Made by a program: the position numbers and the translations under genes. From positions 1 through 64,000 of the forward strand of contig JABFQZ010000032.1 of NCBI GenBank assembly GCA_013141435.1: a DNA stretch of 64,000 nucleotides, read 5' to 3'. Source of the stretch: Ferruginibacter sp. GTDB taxonomy: Bacteria > Bacteroidota > Bacteroidia > Chitinophagales > Chitinophagaceae. Positions 21,111-30,614 of this stretch are shown piece after piece. Position 1 is the first letter of the stretch. Every line of letters begins with the position of its first letter. The notes under the pieces were generated by a model. The model saw only the letters and a program-made list of their open reading frames with translations, was not told the origin of the DNA and made no database searches.

Positions 21111-22445
21111 ATGAAAAATATAGAATGGAAAATAGTTTATTTATTACCGCTGTTTTTTTTAGGTAACGTAAATTTAAGCGCTCAGCAAAAAAATGAATTT
21201 ACAGTAAAGCAAGCAGTAGAGTATGGCATTAAAAATGCAACCGCTGTAAAAAATGCTTTATTAGATATTAAAATACAAAAACAAACAAATAAAGAAATAG
21301 AAGCACTTGCTTACCCACAATTAAATGCTAGTGGTACTTTTAACGACTTTATTGATATACCAACTAGCCTTTTACCTGGCGAAATATTTCAAATGCCTGG
21401 CACAAGAATACCAGTGCAGTTTGGAACCAAATACAATGCCACAGGTAGTATTGATGCATCACAAATACTTTTTGATGGGCAAGTATTTATTGGTTTGAAG
21501 GCTCGTAAAACAGCTATGCAATTAGCTAATAATATTTCAGAAGTAACTGTAGAGCAAATAAAAGCCAATATTTATAAAATTTATTACCAGTTAGTGGTAG
21601 GCAAAAAGCAAGTATCAAGTGTAGATGCAAATATTGAACGTTTCGAAAAGCTATTAAATGATGTAACACAAATTTACAAACAAGGGTTTGCTGAAAAATT
21701 GGATATTGACAAAGTGCAAGTGCAACTAAATAATTTACGTACCGAAAAAATTAAAATCGATAACCAACTAGAATCTGGAAATGCAGGTCTAAAGTTTTTG
21801 ATGAACATGCCGCAAAAAGATATTTTAGTTTTAACAGATACAGTAAACGAAGAATCTTTGAAAGAAAATATACTCAATGATAACTACGATTATAAAAACA
21901 GAAAAGAATTTGTAATGTTATCAAACATTGCAAAAATGAATGAATATAATATTAGAAGATACAGGCTTAGCAGAATCCCTACTATTGTTGCCTTTGGCTC
22001 TTATCAAAAAAATGCACAACGATCTACATTCGATTTTTTTGGAAAAGGAAACTGGTTTACAACATCATTGGTAGGCTTAAAATTAGCTGCTCCTTTGTTT
22101 GATGGAAATGCCCGTAGAGCAAAAATAAAAAAAGCCCAATTTGAGTTAGAAAAAACAAACAATACTTTGGAGCAAACAAAAGCTAATGTGGACTATGAAG
22201 TAAATGCAGCAAAAATAAAAATAAAATCAGCATTGCTTACAATAGATAATCAAAAGCAAAATGTAACCCTTGCCGAAAAAGTATATAACACTACGAAGAA
22301 AAAATATGAAGCTGGGCTTGGTAGTAATCAAGAAATATACAATGCACAAACAGAGCTTAAAGTAGCCCAAACAAACTACTACGCAGCAATGTACGATGCT
22401 GTAATTGCAAAAATAGATTACCTAAAAGCAGTAGGCAAATTATAA
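21111..22445 (+). CDS. TolC family outer membrane efflux protein
   Basis: FTVKQAVEYGIKNATAVKNALLD...; helical repeats; position in RND operon. Confidence 0.9.
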   Translation: MKNIEWKIVYLLPLFFLGNVNLSAQQKNEFTVKQAVEYGIKNATAVKNALLDIKIQKQTNKEIEALAYPQLNASGTFNDFIDIPTSLLPGEIFQMPGTRIPVQFGTKYNATGSIDASQILFDGQVFIGLKARKTAMQLANNISEVTVEQIKANIYKIYYQLVVGKKQVSSVDANIERFEKLLNDVTQIYKQGFAEKLDIDKVQVQLNNLRTEKIKIDNQLESGNAGLKFLMNMPQKDILVLTDTVNEESLKENILNDNYDYKNRKEFVMLSNIAKMNEYNIRRYRLSRIPTIVAFGSYQKNAQRSTFDFFGKGNWFTTSLVGLKLAAPLFDGNARRAKIKKAQFELEKTNNTLEQTKANVDYEVNAAKIKIKSALLTIDNQKQNVTLAEKVYNTTKKKYEAGLGSNQEIYNAQTELKVAQTNYYAAMYDAVIAKIDYLKAVGKL

Positions 22446-22482
22446 AAATTAAGAATAAAATAAAAGAATAAAATATATAATA

Positions 22483-23733
22483 ATGAAAAAATTAATTCCA
22501 TTTTTAATAGGCATTGCACTAGTTTTAACTACAGCATCTTGCTCATCAAAAAAAGATAGAGCAGCAGAACTAAACGATAAAAAAGCGGCTATTGAAAAAC
22601 TAAAAGCAGAAAGTAGCAAAAAGGCAGATGAGTTAAAAAAATTGCAAGATGAGTTAGCAAAAAGTGACACAGCAAATGGTGGTACAGCTAAAGAAAAATT
22701 GGTAGCAACAACTGCTGTAACCGTACAAAACTTTACGCATTATATAGATCTACAAGGAAAAATAGATGCCGATAATATTTCGTACATATCGCCCCGTATG
22801 GGTCCTGGGCAAGTAAAAGCCATTTTTATTAAAGAAGGGCAAATGGTAAAAAAAGGGCAGTTGGTTTTAAAGTTAGATGATGCCATTATACGTCAACAAG
22901 TACAAGCCGTTAAACAACAAGCGTATGCTGCAAAACAACAATTAGAAGGCATTAGAACACAATTGGCATTTGCAAAAAACATTTACACAAGGCAGAATAA
23001 TTTGTGGCAACAAGGCATTGGTACCGAGGTACAATTAATAACTGCTAAAACAAGTGTACAAGGTTTAGAAAACCAACTTGTGGCTGCAACTGAGCAGGTA
23101 AAAGCAGTAGCAGAGCAAATAAATGTAGCAAATGCACAATTAAATACAGCCAATGTTTATAGCGATGTATCTGGTGTTGCTGAGCAAGTAAATATTCGTA
23201 TTGGCGAAACTTTTACTGGCATGAGTGCAATGGGTGCACAAATAAAAATTGTAAACACTTCATCGCTTAAAGTTGTAACTAGTATTCCAGAAAATTATTT
23301 AACAAGGCTACGCACAGGCACACCTGCAGAAGTAACAGTAACAGATATTAATAGAGTATTTAATTCTTCGATTTCGCTTATTAGCCAATCGGTAGATGCT
23401 AACAGAGGTTTTACAGCCGATATTAAAATACCTTTTGATGTAAACCTAAAGCCAAACCAAAGTGCTAAAGTGCGTATTATGGATTATAGTGCTGCCAATG
23501 TAATTGTAATACCTATAAACGTAGTACAAACAGACGAAGTTGGAAAATACGTGTATGTGTTAGTAAAATCGAGCAATGGTAAAGCTACGGCGCAAAAGAA
23601 AAATATAAATATTGGTGAAGTGTATGGAGATAAAGTAGAAGTAAAAACAGGGCTTACAGTAGGCGATTTGTTGATAACAGAAGGCTATCAAAGTGTATAT
23701 GAAGGACAAGGAATAACAAACGAAATTAAATAA
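22483..23733 (+). CDS. RND efflux periplasmic adaptor (HlyD/MFP) lipoprotein
   Basis: TTASCSSKKD lipobox; ISPRMGPGQVKAIFIKEGQMVKKGQLVLKLDDA biotinyl-lipoyl-like motif. Confidence 0.92.
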   Translation: MKKLIPFLIGIALVLTTASCSSKKDRAAELNDKKAAIEKLKAESSKKADELKKLQDELAKSDTANGGTAKEKLVATTAVTVQNFTHYIDLQGKIDADNISYISPRMGPGQVKAIFIKEGQMVKKGQLVLKLDDAIIRQQVQAVKQQAYAAKQQLEGIRTQLAFAKNIYTRQNNLWQQGIGTEVQLITAKTSVQGLENQLVAATEQVKAVAEQINVANAQLNTANVYSDVSGVAEQVNIRIGETFTGMSAMGAQIKIVNTSSLKVVTSIPENYLTRLRTGTPAEVTVTDINRVFNSSISLISQSVDANRGFTADIKIPFDVNLKPNQSAKVRIMDYSAANVIVIPINVVQTDEVGKYVYVLVKSSNGKATAQKKNINIGEVYGDKVEVKTGLTVGDLLITEGYQSVYEGQGITNEIK

Positions 23734-23884
23734 CCTATGTGCACCTATGCGCCTATGATACTATGTGGTAAAACACAAAACACATAGACACAGTAGACAC
23801 ATAGAAACACAATAGAAAAACTATGTGCACCTATGTGCCTATGATACTATGTGTTGAAAAACAAAAACACATAGACACAGTAGG
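23734..23884. repeat. Two tandem ~86-bp units with internal inverted repeats (CTATGTG...CACATAG)
   Basis: ctatgtgcacctatg(c/t)gcctatgatactatgtg...cacatagacacagtag repeated from 23735 and 23821. Confidence 0.85.
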
Positions 23885-23926
23885 AAAACAATATTTGAAA
23901 AAAATAATGGCTTTAAAAATATTAAT

Positions 23927-26900
23927 ATGAATAATTTAGTAGAAAAAATAACAAAAAAATTCAAAGAATTTAAGCCCACTTCTTGGTCTATTGATAATAG
24001 AACAGCTATTTACATTATTGCAGCAATAATAACATTGTATGGTGTAAATAAATTTAACACCTTACCCAAAGAGCAATTCCCCGATATAGTAATGCCTACC
24101 ATTAGTATTACAACAATATATGTAGGCAATTCGCCAAAAGATATTGAAAACCTTGTTACAAGACCAATCGAAAAACAACTTAAAGGAATAAGCGGAGCAA
24201 AAGTAAAAAAAATTACCAGTACATCACAAACCGATTACAGCTTAATTATAGTGGAATTTGATAGCGATGTAAAAACAGATTTAGCAAAAGTAAAAGTAAA
24301 AGATGCCATAGATAAAGCAAAAACAGATTTACCAAACGACCTCACATCGCAACCAAATGCACAAGAGTTTGCTTTTAGCGAAATGCCAATAATGTTTGTA
24401 AACGTTAGTGGCGACTACGATGGCGTAAAACTAAAAGAGTATGCCGATAAAATGCAAGATAAATTTGAGGAGCTAACCGAAATTACAAGAGCACAAATTG
24501 TAGGCGCACCCGAAAGAGAAATACAAATAAATGTAGATCCTTATAAAATGCAAGCCGCAAGCATAAGCTATACCGATATTGAAAATGCAATAAGTAGAGA
24601 AAATCATGATATAACTGGTGGGCTTATTACGGTAGGCGATATGAAACGTACAATAAAAGTAAAAGGTCAATTCAAATCATCGCTTGCCTTACAAAATATT
24701 ATAGTAAGAAGCAGCTCCAGAGGTGCATCGCTTTACCTTAGAGATATAGCCGAAATAAAAGATACCATAAAAGAAAAAGACAGCTATGCCAGATTAAATG
24801 GCAAAAATGTAGTAACAATAAATATTGTAAAACGCAGTGGCGAAAATTTAATAAACGCAGCAGGAAAAGTAAAAGACATTGTTGCAAAAATGCAAAAAGA
24901 TAACGAATTGCCAAGCAATTTGAATGTAGTAATTACAGGCGATCAAAGTAAAATGACAGCCACATCGTTCGACGATTTGGTAAATACAATTATAATAGGA
25001 TTTGTACTTGTTTTATTGGTGCTTATGTTTTTTATGGGTGTTACCAATGCATTTTTTGTAGCATTAAGCGTACCACTAAGTGTATTTGTAGCATTTTTAT
25101 TTTTACCCCTTGGCGATTTTATTGTTGGTTTACCAATTACACTAAATTTTATTGTATTATTTGGGTTATTATTTGGTCTTGGTATTATTGTAGATGATGC
25201 AATTGTGGTTATAGAAAATACACATCGTATTTACAACAATGGCAAAGTAAATATTATCCGAAGTGCCAAAGAAGCAGCTGGCGAAGTATTTATACCTGTG
25301 CTTGCAGGTACAGCCACTACACTTGCGCCATTTTTCCCTTTACTTTTTTGGAAAGGTATTATAGGTAAGTTTATGATTTATTTGCCTACAATGCTCATAC
25401 TTACATTAGCAGCATCGCTTATTGTAGCATTTATTTTTAATCCAGTATTTGCCGTGTCTTTTATGAAGCCAGAGGGCAAAGAGTTCGAAGAAAAAAAATC
25501 ATCAATATTTAATAAATGGTGGTTTTGGGCAGCAATTGCTTTTGGCTTTTTATTTCATGTAAGTGGTTGGCATGGCTTTGCTAATTTCTTATTATTTCTT
25601 GCAGCTATGTCTGTATTAAATAGGTATGTTTTTAATGATATGATACATGCTTTTCAAAATAAAGTATTGCCATCATTAATGAAAAAATACGAAAAATTAT
25701 TAAAATGGATATTAGTAGGTTACCGACCAGTATGGGCTTTCATTTCATTATTTGGTTTATTTGCACTTTCATTTTTATTGCTAATAATGAGTGTAAAAAG
25801 TGGCAGAACGAAAGCTACATTTTTTCCTAGTGGCGATCCTAATTTTATATATGTTTATACCAAATTACCCGTAGGCTCATCTGTAATAAAAACAGATAGC
25901 ATAACCCATATATTAGAAAAAAGAGTACAAAAAATTTTAGCAGCAGAGTTACCAGGTCAGCCAAACGGTATTGTAGAAAGTGTAATAACCAACATTGCTA
26001 ATAGTGCTAATAATCCAAGAGATAATAATAGAAGTATTCAATCTAATTTAGGACGAATACAAGTATCTTTTATAGAAGCAGCACACAGAAAAGGAAAACA
26101 AACATTACCTTTTTTGGAAGAGATACGAAAACAAATGAAAGGCATACCAGGTGTAAGTATTGAGGTAGGTAAAGAAGATGGCGGACCACCAACCGACCCA
26201 CCAGTAAATGTAGAAATACAAGGAGATGAGTACGATCAAATAGCAAAAGTTGCCAATAGCTTAAAAAATTATTTAGATACAAACCAAATAGAAGGAATAG
26301 AAAATTTACATTTAGACGTAGATTTGAATAGCCCCGAAATAACTGTAAATATTGACAGAGAAAAAGCAATGTCGCAGGGCTTAAGCACTGGCCAAATTGG
26401 TATGGAAATACGAACAGCAGTATTTGGAAAAGAAGTAAGTAAAATAAAAGATGGTGAAGATGAATATAAAATACAATTACGTTCATCGGATTTAATGCGA
26501 AATAATATTGCCGATTTAATGAATATGCGTATCACATTTATGGATATGAATACCATGGGCATAAAATCGATACCAATTAGCGCTGTAGCTACATTAGATT
26601 ATACAAACACATCTGGTGCCATACTTCGCAAAAATGTAAAACGCACCATACAATTACAATCAAATGTAACCGATCCATCGTTGGTAGCTAAAATAAATGC
26701 CGAGCTTGCAACTAAAATAGATGCATTTAAAGCAATATCAAAAGTGCCAAGCATGGTAAGCATAAAACAATCGGGCCAAAGTGAGCAAGAAGCCGAAACA
26801 TCTAAATTTTTGGGCACAGCACTTTTAATGGCATTGGGTTTAATATTTTTAATATTGGTATTGCAATTTAATGGCCTAAGCAAACCATTTATAGTACTTA

Positions 26901-27478
26901 CCGAAATATTTTTTTCGGTAATAGGTGTAATACTTGGCTATGCCATTACAGGTATGACAATTGCCAGCATAATGTTTGGTGTAGGCATTATTGGGCTTGC
27001 AGGCATTGTAATAAAAAACGGAATTTTGTTAATAGAATTTACCGACGAATTAAGAGGAAGAGGAATGAAAACAAGAGCAGCAGTAATAGAAGCTGGCAAA
27101 ATTAGAATTATACCCGTAATGCTTACCGCTATTGCAACCATGCTAGGTTTATTGCCTCTAGCTGTAGGGTTCAATATAGATTTTGTTTCGCTATTTCAGC
27201 ACCTAAATCCGCATATTTTCTTTGGTGGTGATAGCGTTGTTTTTTGGGGTCCATTAAGCTGGACAATTATATTTGGTTTAATATTTGCATTTTTTCTTAC
27301 ACTAGTAATGGTACCAAGTATGTACCTCATTGCCGAAAGATTAAAACGCCCAATGGAAAAATTTTATGGCGGCAAATGGATAGGAATATTAGGATTTACA
27401 GGACCACTCTTTTTTATATTTGTAGGCTTAATGTATTTTGTAAAAAAAATACAAGGCAAAAAAGTATGGCTAGGGTAA
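23927..27478 (+). CDS. RND family efflux permease (AcrB/AcrD/AcrF-type)
   Basis: 1183 aa; EQFPDIVMPTISITTIY, GLGIIVDDAIVVIENTHR, GIIGLAGIVIKNGILLIEF. Confidence 0.95.
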   Translation: MNNLVEKITKKFKEFKPTSWSIDNRTAIYIIAAIITLYGVNKFNTLPKEQFPDIVMPTISITTIYVGNSPKDIENLVTRPIEKQLKGISGAKVKKITSTSQTDYSLIIVEFDSDVKTDLAKVKVKDAIDKAKTDLPNDLTSQPNAQEFAFSEMPIMFVNVSGDYDGVKLKEYADKMQDKFEELTEITRAQIVGAPEREIQINVDPYKMQAASISYTDIENAISRENHDITGGLITVGDMKRTIKVKGQFKSSLALQNIIVRSSSRGASLYLRDIAEIKDTIKEKDSYARLNGKNVVTINIVKRSGENLINAAGKVKDIVAKMQKDNELPSNLNVVITGDQSKMTATSFDDLVNTIIIGFVLVLLVLMFFMGVTNAFFVALSVPLSVFVAFLFLPLGDFIVGLPITLNFIVLFGLLFGLGIIVDDAIVVIENTHRIYNNGKVNIIRSAKEAAGEVFIPVLAGTATTLAPFFPLLFWKGIIGKFMIYLPTMLILTLAASLIVAFIFNPVFAVSFMKPEGKEFEEKKSSIFNKWWFWAAIAFGFLFHVSGWHGFANFLLFLAAMSVLNRYVFNDMIHAFQNKVLPSLMKKYEKLLKWILVGYRPVWAFISLFGLFALSFLLLIMSVKSGRTKATFFPSGDPNFIYVYTKLPVGSSVIKTDSITHILEKRVQKILAAELPGQPNGIVESVITNIANSANNPRDNNRSIQSNLGRIQVSFIEAAHRKGKQTLPFLEEIRKQMKGIPGVSIEVGKEDGGPPTDPPVNVEIQGDEYDQIAKVANSLKNYLDTNQIEGIENLHLDVDLNSPEITVNIDREKAMSQGLSTGQIGMEIRTAVFGKEVSKIKDGEDEYKIQLRSSDLMRNNIADLMNMRITFMDMNTMGIKSIPISAVATLDYTNTSGAILRKNVKRTIQLQSNVTDPSLVAKINAELATKIDAFKAISKVPSMVSIKQSGQSEQEAETSKFLGTALLMALGLIFLILVLQFNGLSKPFIVLTEIFFSVIGVILGYAITGMTIASIMFGVGIIGLAGIVIKNGILLIEFTDELRGRGMKTRAAVIEAGKIRIIPVMLTAIATMLGLLPLAVGFNIDFVSLFQHLNPHIFFGGDSVVFWGPLSWTIIFGLIFAFFLTLVMVPSMYLIAERLKRPMEKFYGGKWIGILGFTGPLFFIFVGLMYFVKKIQGKKVWLG

Positions 27479-27510
27479 AATAAAAGTACAAAAAAATTAA
27501 AACTATTTTT

Positions 27511-27540
27511 TAAGCCATCTACTTAAGATGGCTTTTTTTT
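27511..27540 (+). terminator. Terminator of RND operon
   Basis: agccatct-actta-agatggctttttttt. Confidence 0.8.
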
Positions 27541-27712
27541 TATATCTTAGTTTTTGCTTAGCAAAAATATTTATTTGTTTGCCAGCATTTGTTTTTATGG
27601 CATCATTAGTGGCGTCGCACATTTCGGCAGTAGTACAATTGGCATCTTTTTTAAAACTAGTAAAAAATATTTTTAATATAAAAGCAAAATATAAAAACCA
27701 AAATTTAATATC

Positions 27713-29500
27713 ATGAGCACAGCTACAAGAATATTCGATTTACTATACCTACAACAACAAAAATTTGCAAAAGCAGATATGCTTACCGCAAAAATAAATA
27801 ACCAATGGCAGCCATTAAGTACACAAGATGTAGTAACACTTGTAAATAAACTAAGTGCTGGATTAATTAAAATGGGTATAGGTGGTAATGATATGACAGT
27901 GGAAAAGCAAGATAAAGTAGCACTAATATCTCGTAATAGGCCAGAGTGGTTAATTTTAGATTTAGCTTGCCAACAAATTGGTGCTATACTTTGCCCAATA
28001 TACCCTACAACAAACGTAAGCGAATTAGAATATATTTTTAACGATGCCGAAATTAAAATAGCATTTGTAAGCGGAAACGAAATATTACAAAAAGTAAAAG
28101 ATATTGAATTACGAGTACCATCGCTAAAAAATATTTTTAGTTTTGATGATACACCCGATGCCACATTTTGGAAAACCATTTTTGAAAACATAACTAGTTC
28201 TGATATTGCAAATGTAGAAACAATAAAAGCCACAGTACATGAACAGCTTTGTGCTACAATAATATACACATCTGGCACTACAGGTTTTCCAAAAGGAGTA
28301 ATGCTAAGTCACAAAAATATTGTGAGCAATGTATTCAATGGCAAAAAAAGTTTTCCATTTACCGACGATACAAATGGGCGCTCACTAAGTTTTTTACCAC
28401 TAAATCATATTTACGAAAGAATAGCATCGTACATATTTATTACTAGTGGCTACTCCATTTACTTTGCCGAAAGTATGGAAACAATTGGCGAAAACCTAAA
28501 AGAAGTAAAGCCAACAATTTTTTGCACAGTACCAAGGCTGTTGGAAAAAGTGTACGAAAAAATAATGGCAAAAGGAGCCGAGTTACAAGGAGCAAAGAAA
28601 AAATTATTTTATTGGGCAGTAGATTTAGCTAATAAATACGATAACATAAAAAGCGGTGGTATTTGGTATAAAATACAATTAGCAATTGCCAATAAATTAA
28701 TATTTAGTAAATGGAGAGAAGCGTTAGGAAATAATATTAAAAGTATTATGACGGGTGGAGCCGCAGCCCAAGTAAAACTTATTAGAATATTTAATGCAGC
28801 GCAAATACCTATTTACGAAGGATATGGCCCTACAGAAAATAGCCCAATTATAAGTATAAATTGTAAAGGTACTGGAGGTACAAAATTTGGAACAGTAGGG
28901 TTGGTATTGCAAGGCCAAGAGCTAAAACTTATGGAAGATGGCGAAATATGTGTAAAAGGTCCAAGTGTAATGATGGGTTATTATAAACAACCAGTACTTA
29001 CCGCCGAAACCGTTATTGATGGCTGGCTACACACAGGCGATATTGGCATTTTAGAAGATGGCAAATTTTTAAAAATAACAGATCGTAAAAAAGAATTGTT
29101 TAAAACAAGTGGAGGGAAATATGTAGCTCCGCAACCTATCGAAAATAAAATGAAAGAATCTCCATTTGTAGAGCAAGTAATGATTATTGGTGCAGAGCAA
29201 AAATTTGTAGGAGCTTTAATTGTACCTTCTATACCAAATTTAAAAGAATGGATGCGTACTCAAGATATATCTTTTACAACTAACGAAGATGCTGTGCACA
29301 ACCCAAAAGTAAGAGGGCTTTACAAAGAGTTGATAGAATCTTTCAATAAATTTTTTAACCATGTAGAGCAAGTAAAAAAGTTTGAATTATTACCCAATGA
29401 GTGGACAGTGGAATCAGGTGAACTTACACCTACATTAAAATTAAAAAGAAAAGTAATAATGGAAAAATGCAAATCGGCGGTAGAGCGTATTTACCAATAA
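27713..29500 (+). CDS. AMP-binding long-chain fatty acid--CoA ligase
   Basis: IIYTSGTTGFPKGVMLSHKN, YGPTENSPI, GWLHTGDIG, ITDRKKELFKTSGGKYVAPQPIE. Confidence 0.94.
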   Translation: MSTATRIFDLLYLQQQKFAKADMLTAKINNQWQPLSTQDVVTLVNKLSAGLIKMGIGGNDMTVEKQDKVALISRNRPEWLILDLACQQIGAILCPIYPTTNVSELEYIFNDAEIKIAFVSGNEILQKVKDIELRVPSLKNIFSFDDTPDATFWKTIFENITSSDIANVETIKATVHEQLCATIIYTSGTTGFPKGVMLSHKNIVSNVFNGKKSFPFTDDTNGRSLSFLPLNHIYERIASYIFITSGYSIYFAESMETIGENLKEVKPTIFCTVPRLLEKVYEKIMAKGAELQGAKKKLFYWAVDLANKYDNIKSGGIWYKIQLAIANKLIFSKWREALGNNIKSIMTGGAAAQVKLIRIFNAAQIPIYEGYGPTENSPIISINCKGTGGTKFGTVGLVLQGQELKLMEDGEICVKGPSVMMGYYKQPVLTAETVIDGWLHTGDIGILEDGKFLKITDRKKELFKTSGGKYVAPQPIENKMKESPFVEQVMIIGAEQKFVGALIVPSIPNLKEWMRTQDISFTTNEDAVHNPKVRGLYKELIESFNKFFNHVEQVKKFELLPNEWTVESGELTPTLKLKRKVIMEKCKSAVERIYQ

Positions 29501-29503
29501 AGC

Positions 29504-29884
29504 TTAGCATAAAGTTTCAATAAATTTTGGTATCATCTCAAATTCTTTACTCTTGTCTATAAAATGATAACAACCTTTTTGTGCGCATAAGTCTCTATAA
29601 TATTCCGATGCCTTATTACTAACCATTACAACTTTTATAGAAGGATATTTTGCAGTAACAAATTCCAATAAATCAATACCACTTTTTTCGCCCAAATGTA
29701 TATCCATTAAAATTATTTGTGGAGTATTGTTTTCTAAAAAAGCTAAAGAATCTTCATAGCTATTGCAAACAAAAACAGTAATATTTTCATTTTCAATATC
29801 ATATATCATATTGGCAATGCGTTTTGTAATTAAAACAGCATCGTCTATAAGTAGTACTTTTATTGCTTTTGGTGGAGGCAGAAT
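29504..29884 (-). CDS. Stand-alone response regulator receiver domain (non-ATG start inferred)
   Basis: Manual upstream extension ILPPPKAIKVLLIDDAVLITKRIANMIYDIENEN...IILMDIHLGEKSG; ORF track ATG (29809) removes the IDD acidic pocket. Confidence 0.7.
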   Translation of the reverse strand: MLPPPKAIKVLLIDDAVLITKRIANMIYDIENENITVFVCNSYEDSLAFLENNTPQIILMDIHLGEKSGIDLLEFVTAKYPSIKVVMVSNKASEYYRDLCAQKGCYHFIDKSKEFEMIPKFIETLC

Positions 29885-29973
29885 TTATAATTTTAGTAAA
29901 TTTACTATTTTGACGATATAAATAATGTAGTAATTTGCAAAACGTAGTTGTCGTATAACTTCTACAGAAACAT

Positions 29974-30603
29974 TTACATTAATTTATTCTCAATTGCATA
30001 TAAAGTAAGCTCTGCATTGTTTTTTATATTTAGCTTACTTAAAATTCTAGATCTATAAGTACTAATAGTTGTAACACTAAGAAAAAGTGCTTCACCAATT
30101 TCCGAAACTGTTTTGCCAGTAGCTAACATCTTTAATACATCAAATTCTCTATCAGATAGTGTACTATGTAAAGTCTTGGTAACATCATCATCTATGCCTG
30201 CAGCTAATTTTTCGGCTATAGATGCAGTAATATATTTTTTGCCGAGCATTACTTTTTGTACAGCAGCCACCAATTCGTCTGGTGCCAAATCTTTACTTAA
30301 ATAACCTGATGCTCCAGCTTTTAAAACCCTTAATGCATACTGCTCTTCGGAGTGAATACTTAAAATAAGTACTGGCATATTTGGCCTTAGTTGTTTTATT
30401 TGCGGCAACACATCTAACCCACTACGGCCGGGCATACTCAAATCACTTATTACTACGTCCCATTCAGATTTAATAACTTCTTTAAGCATATCTTCTGCAT
30501 CGCCTACTTCTTCAATTGTTGCTCCTGGAAAACCATCAAGCAATATCATTTTAAGTCCACGCCTTACTACTATATGGTCGTCTGCTACTAATATTTTAAT
30601 CAT
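29974..30603 (-). CDS. LuxR/NarL-type response regulator
   Basis: MIKILVADDHIVVRRGLKMIL; DVVISDLSMPGRSGLDVL; LSDREFDVLKMLATGKTVSEIGEALFLSVTTISTYRSRIL. Confidence 0.94.
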   Translation of the reverse strand: MIKILVADDHIVVRRGLKMILLDGFPGATIEEVGDAEDMLKEVIKSEWDVVISDLSMPGRSGLDVLPQIKQLRPNMPVLILSIHSEEQYALRVLKAGASGYLSKDLAPDELVAAVQKVMLGKKYITASIAEKLAAGIDDDVTKTLHSTLSDREFDVLKMLATGKTVSEIGEALFLSVTTISTYRSRILSKLNIKNNAELTLYAIENKLM

Positions 30604-30614
30604 TATTTGTTTGG

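Noticed and set aside
23734-23884. CRISPR-like interpretation of the tandem repeats
   Set aside because: Only two units, no unique spacers of constant length, internally palindromic, no cas genes.
27528-27716. ORF 27528..27716 (+)
   Set aside because: Begins inside the RND operon terminator hairpin and is low complexity.
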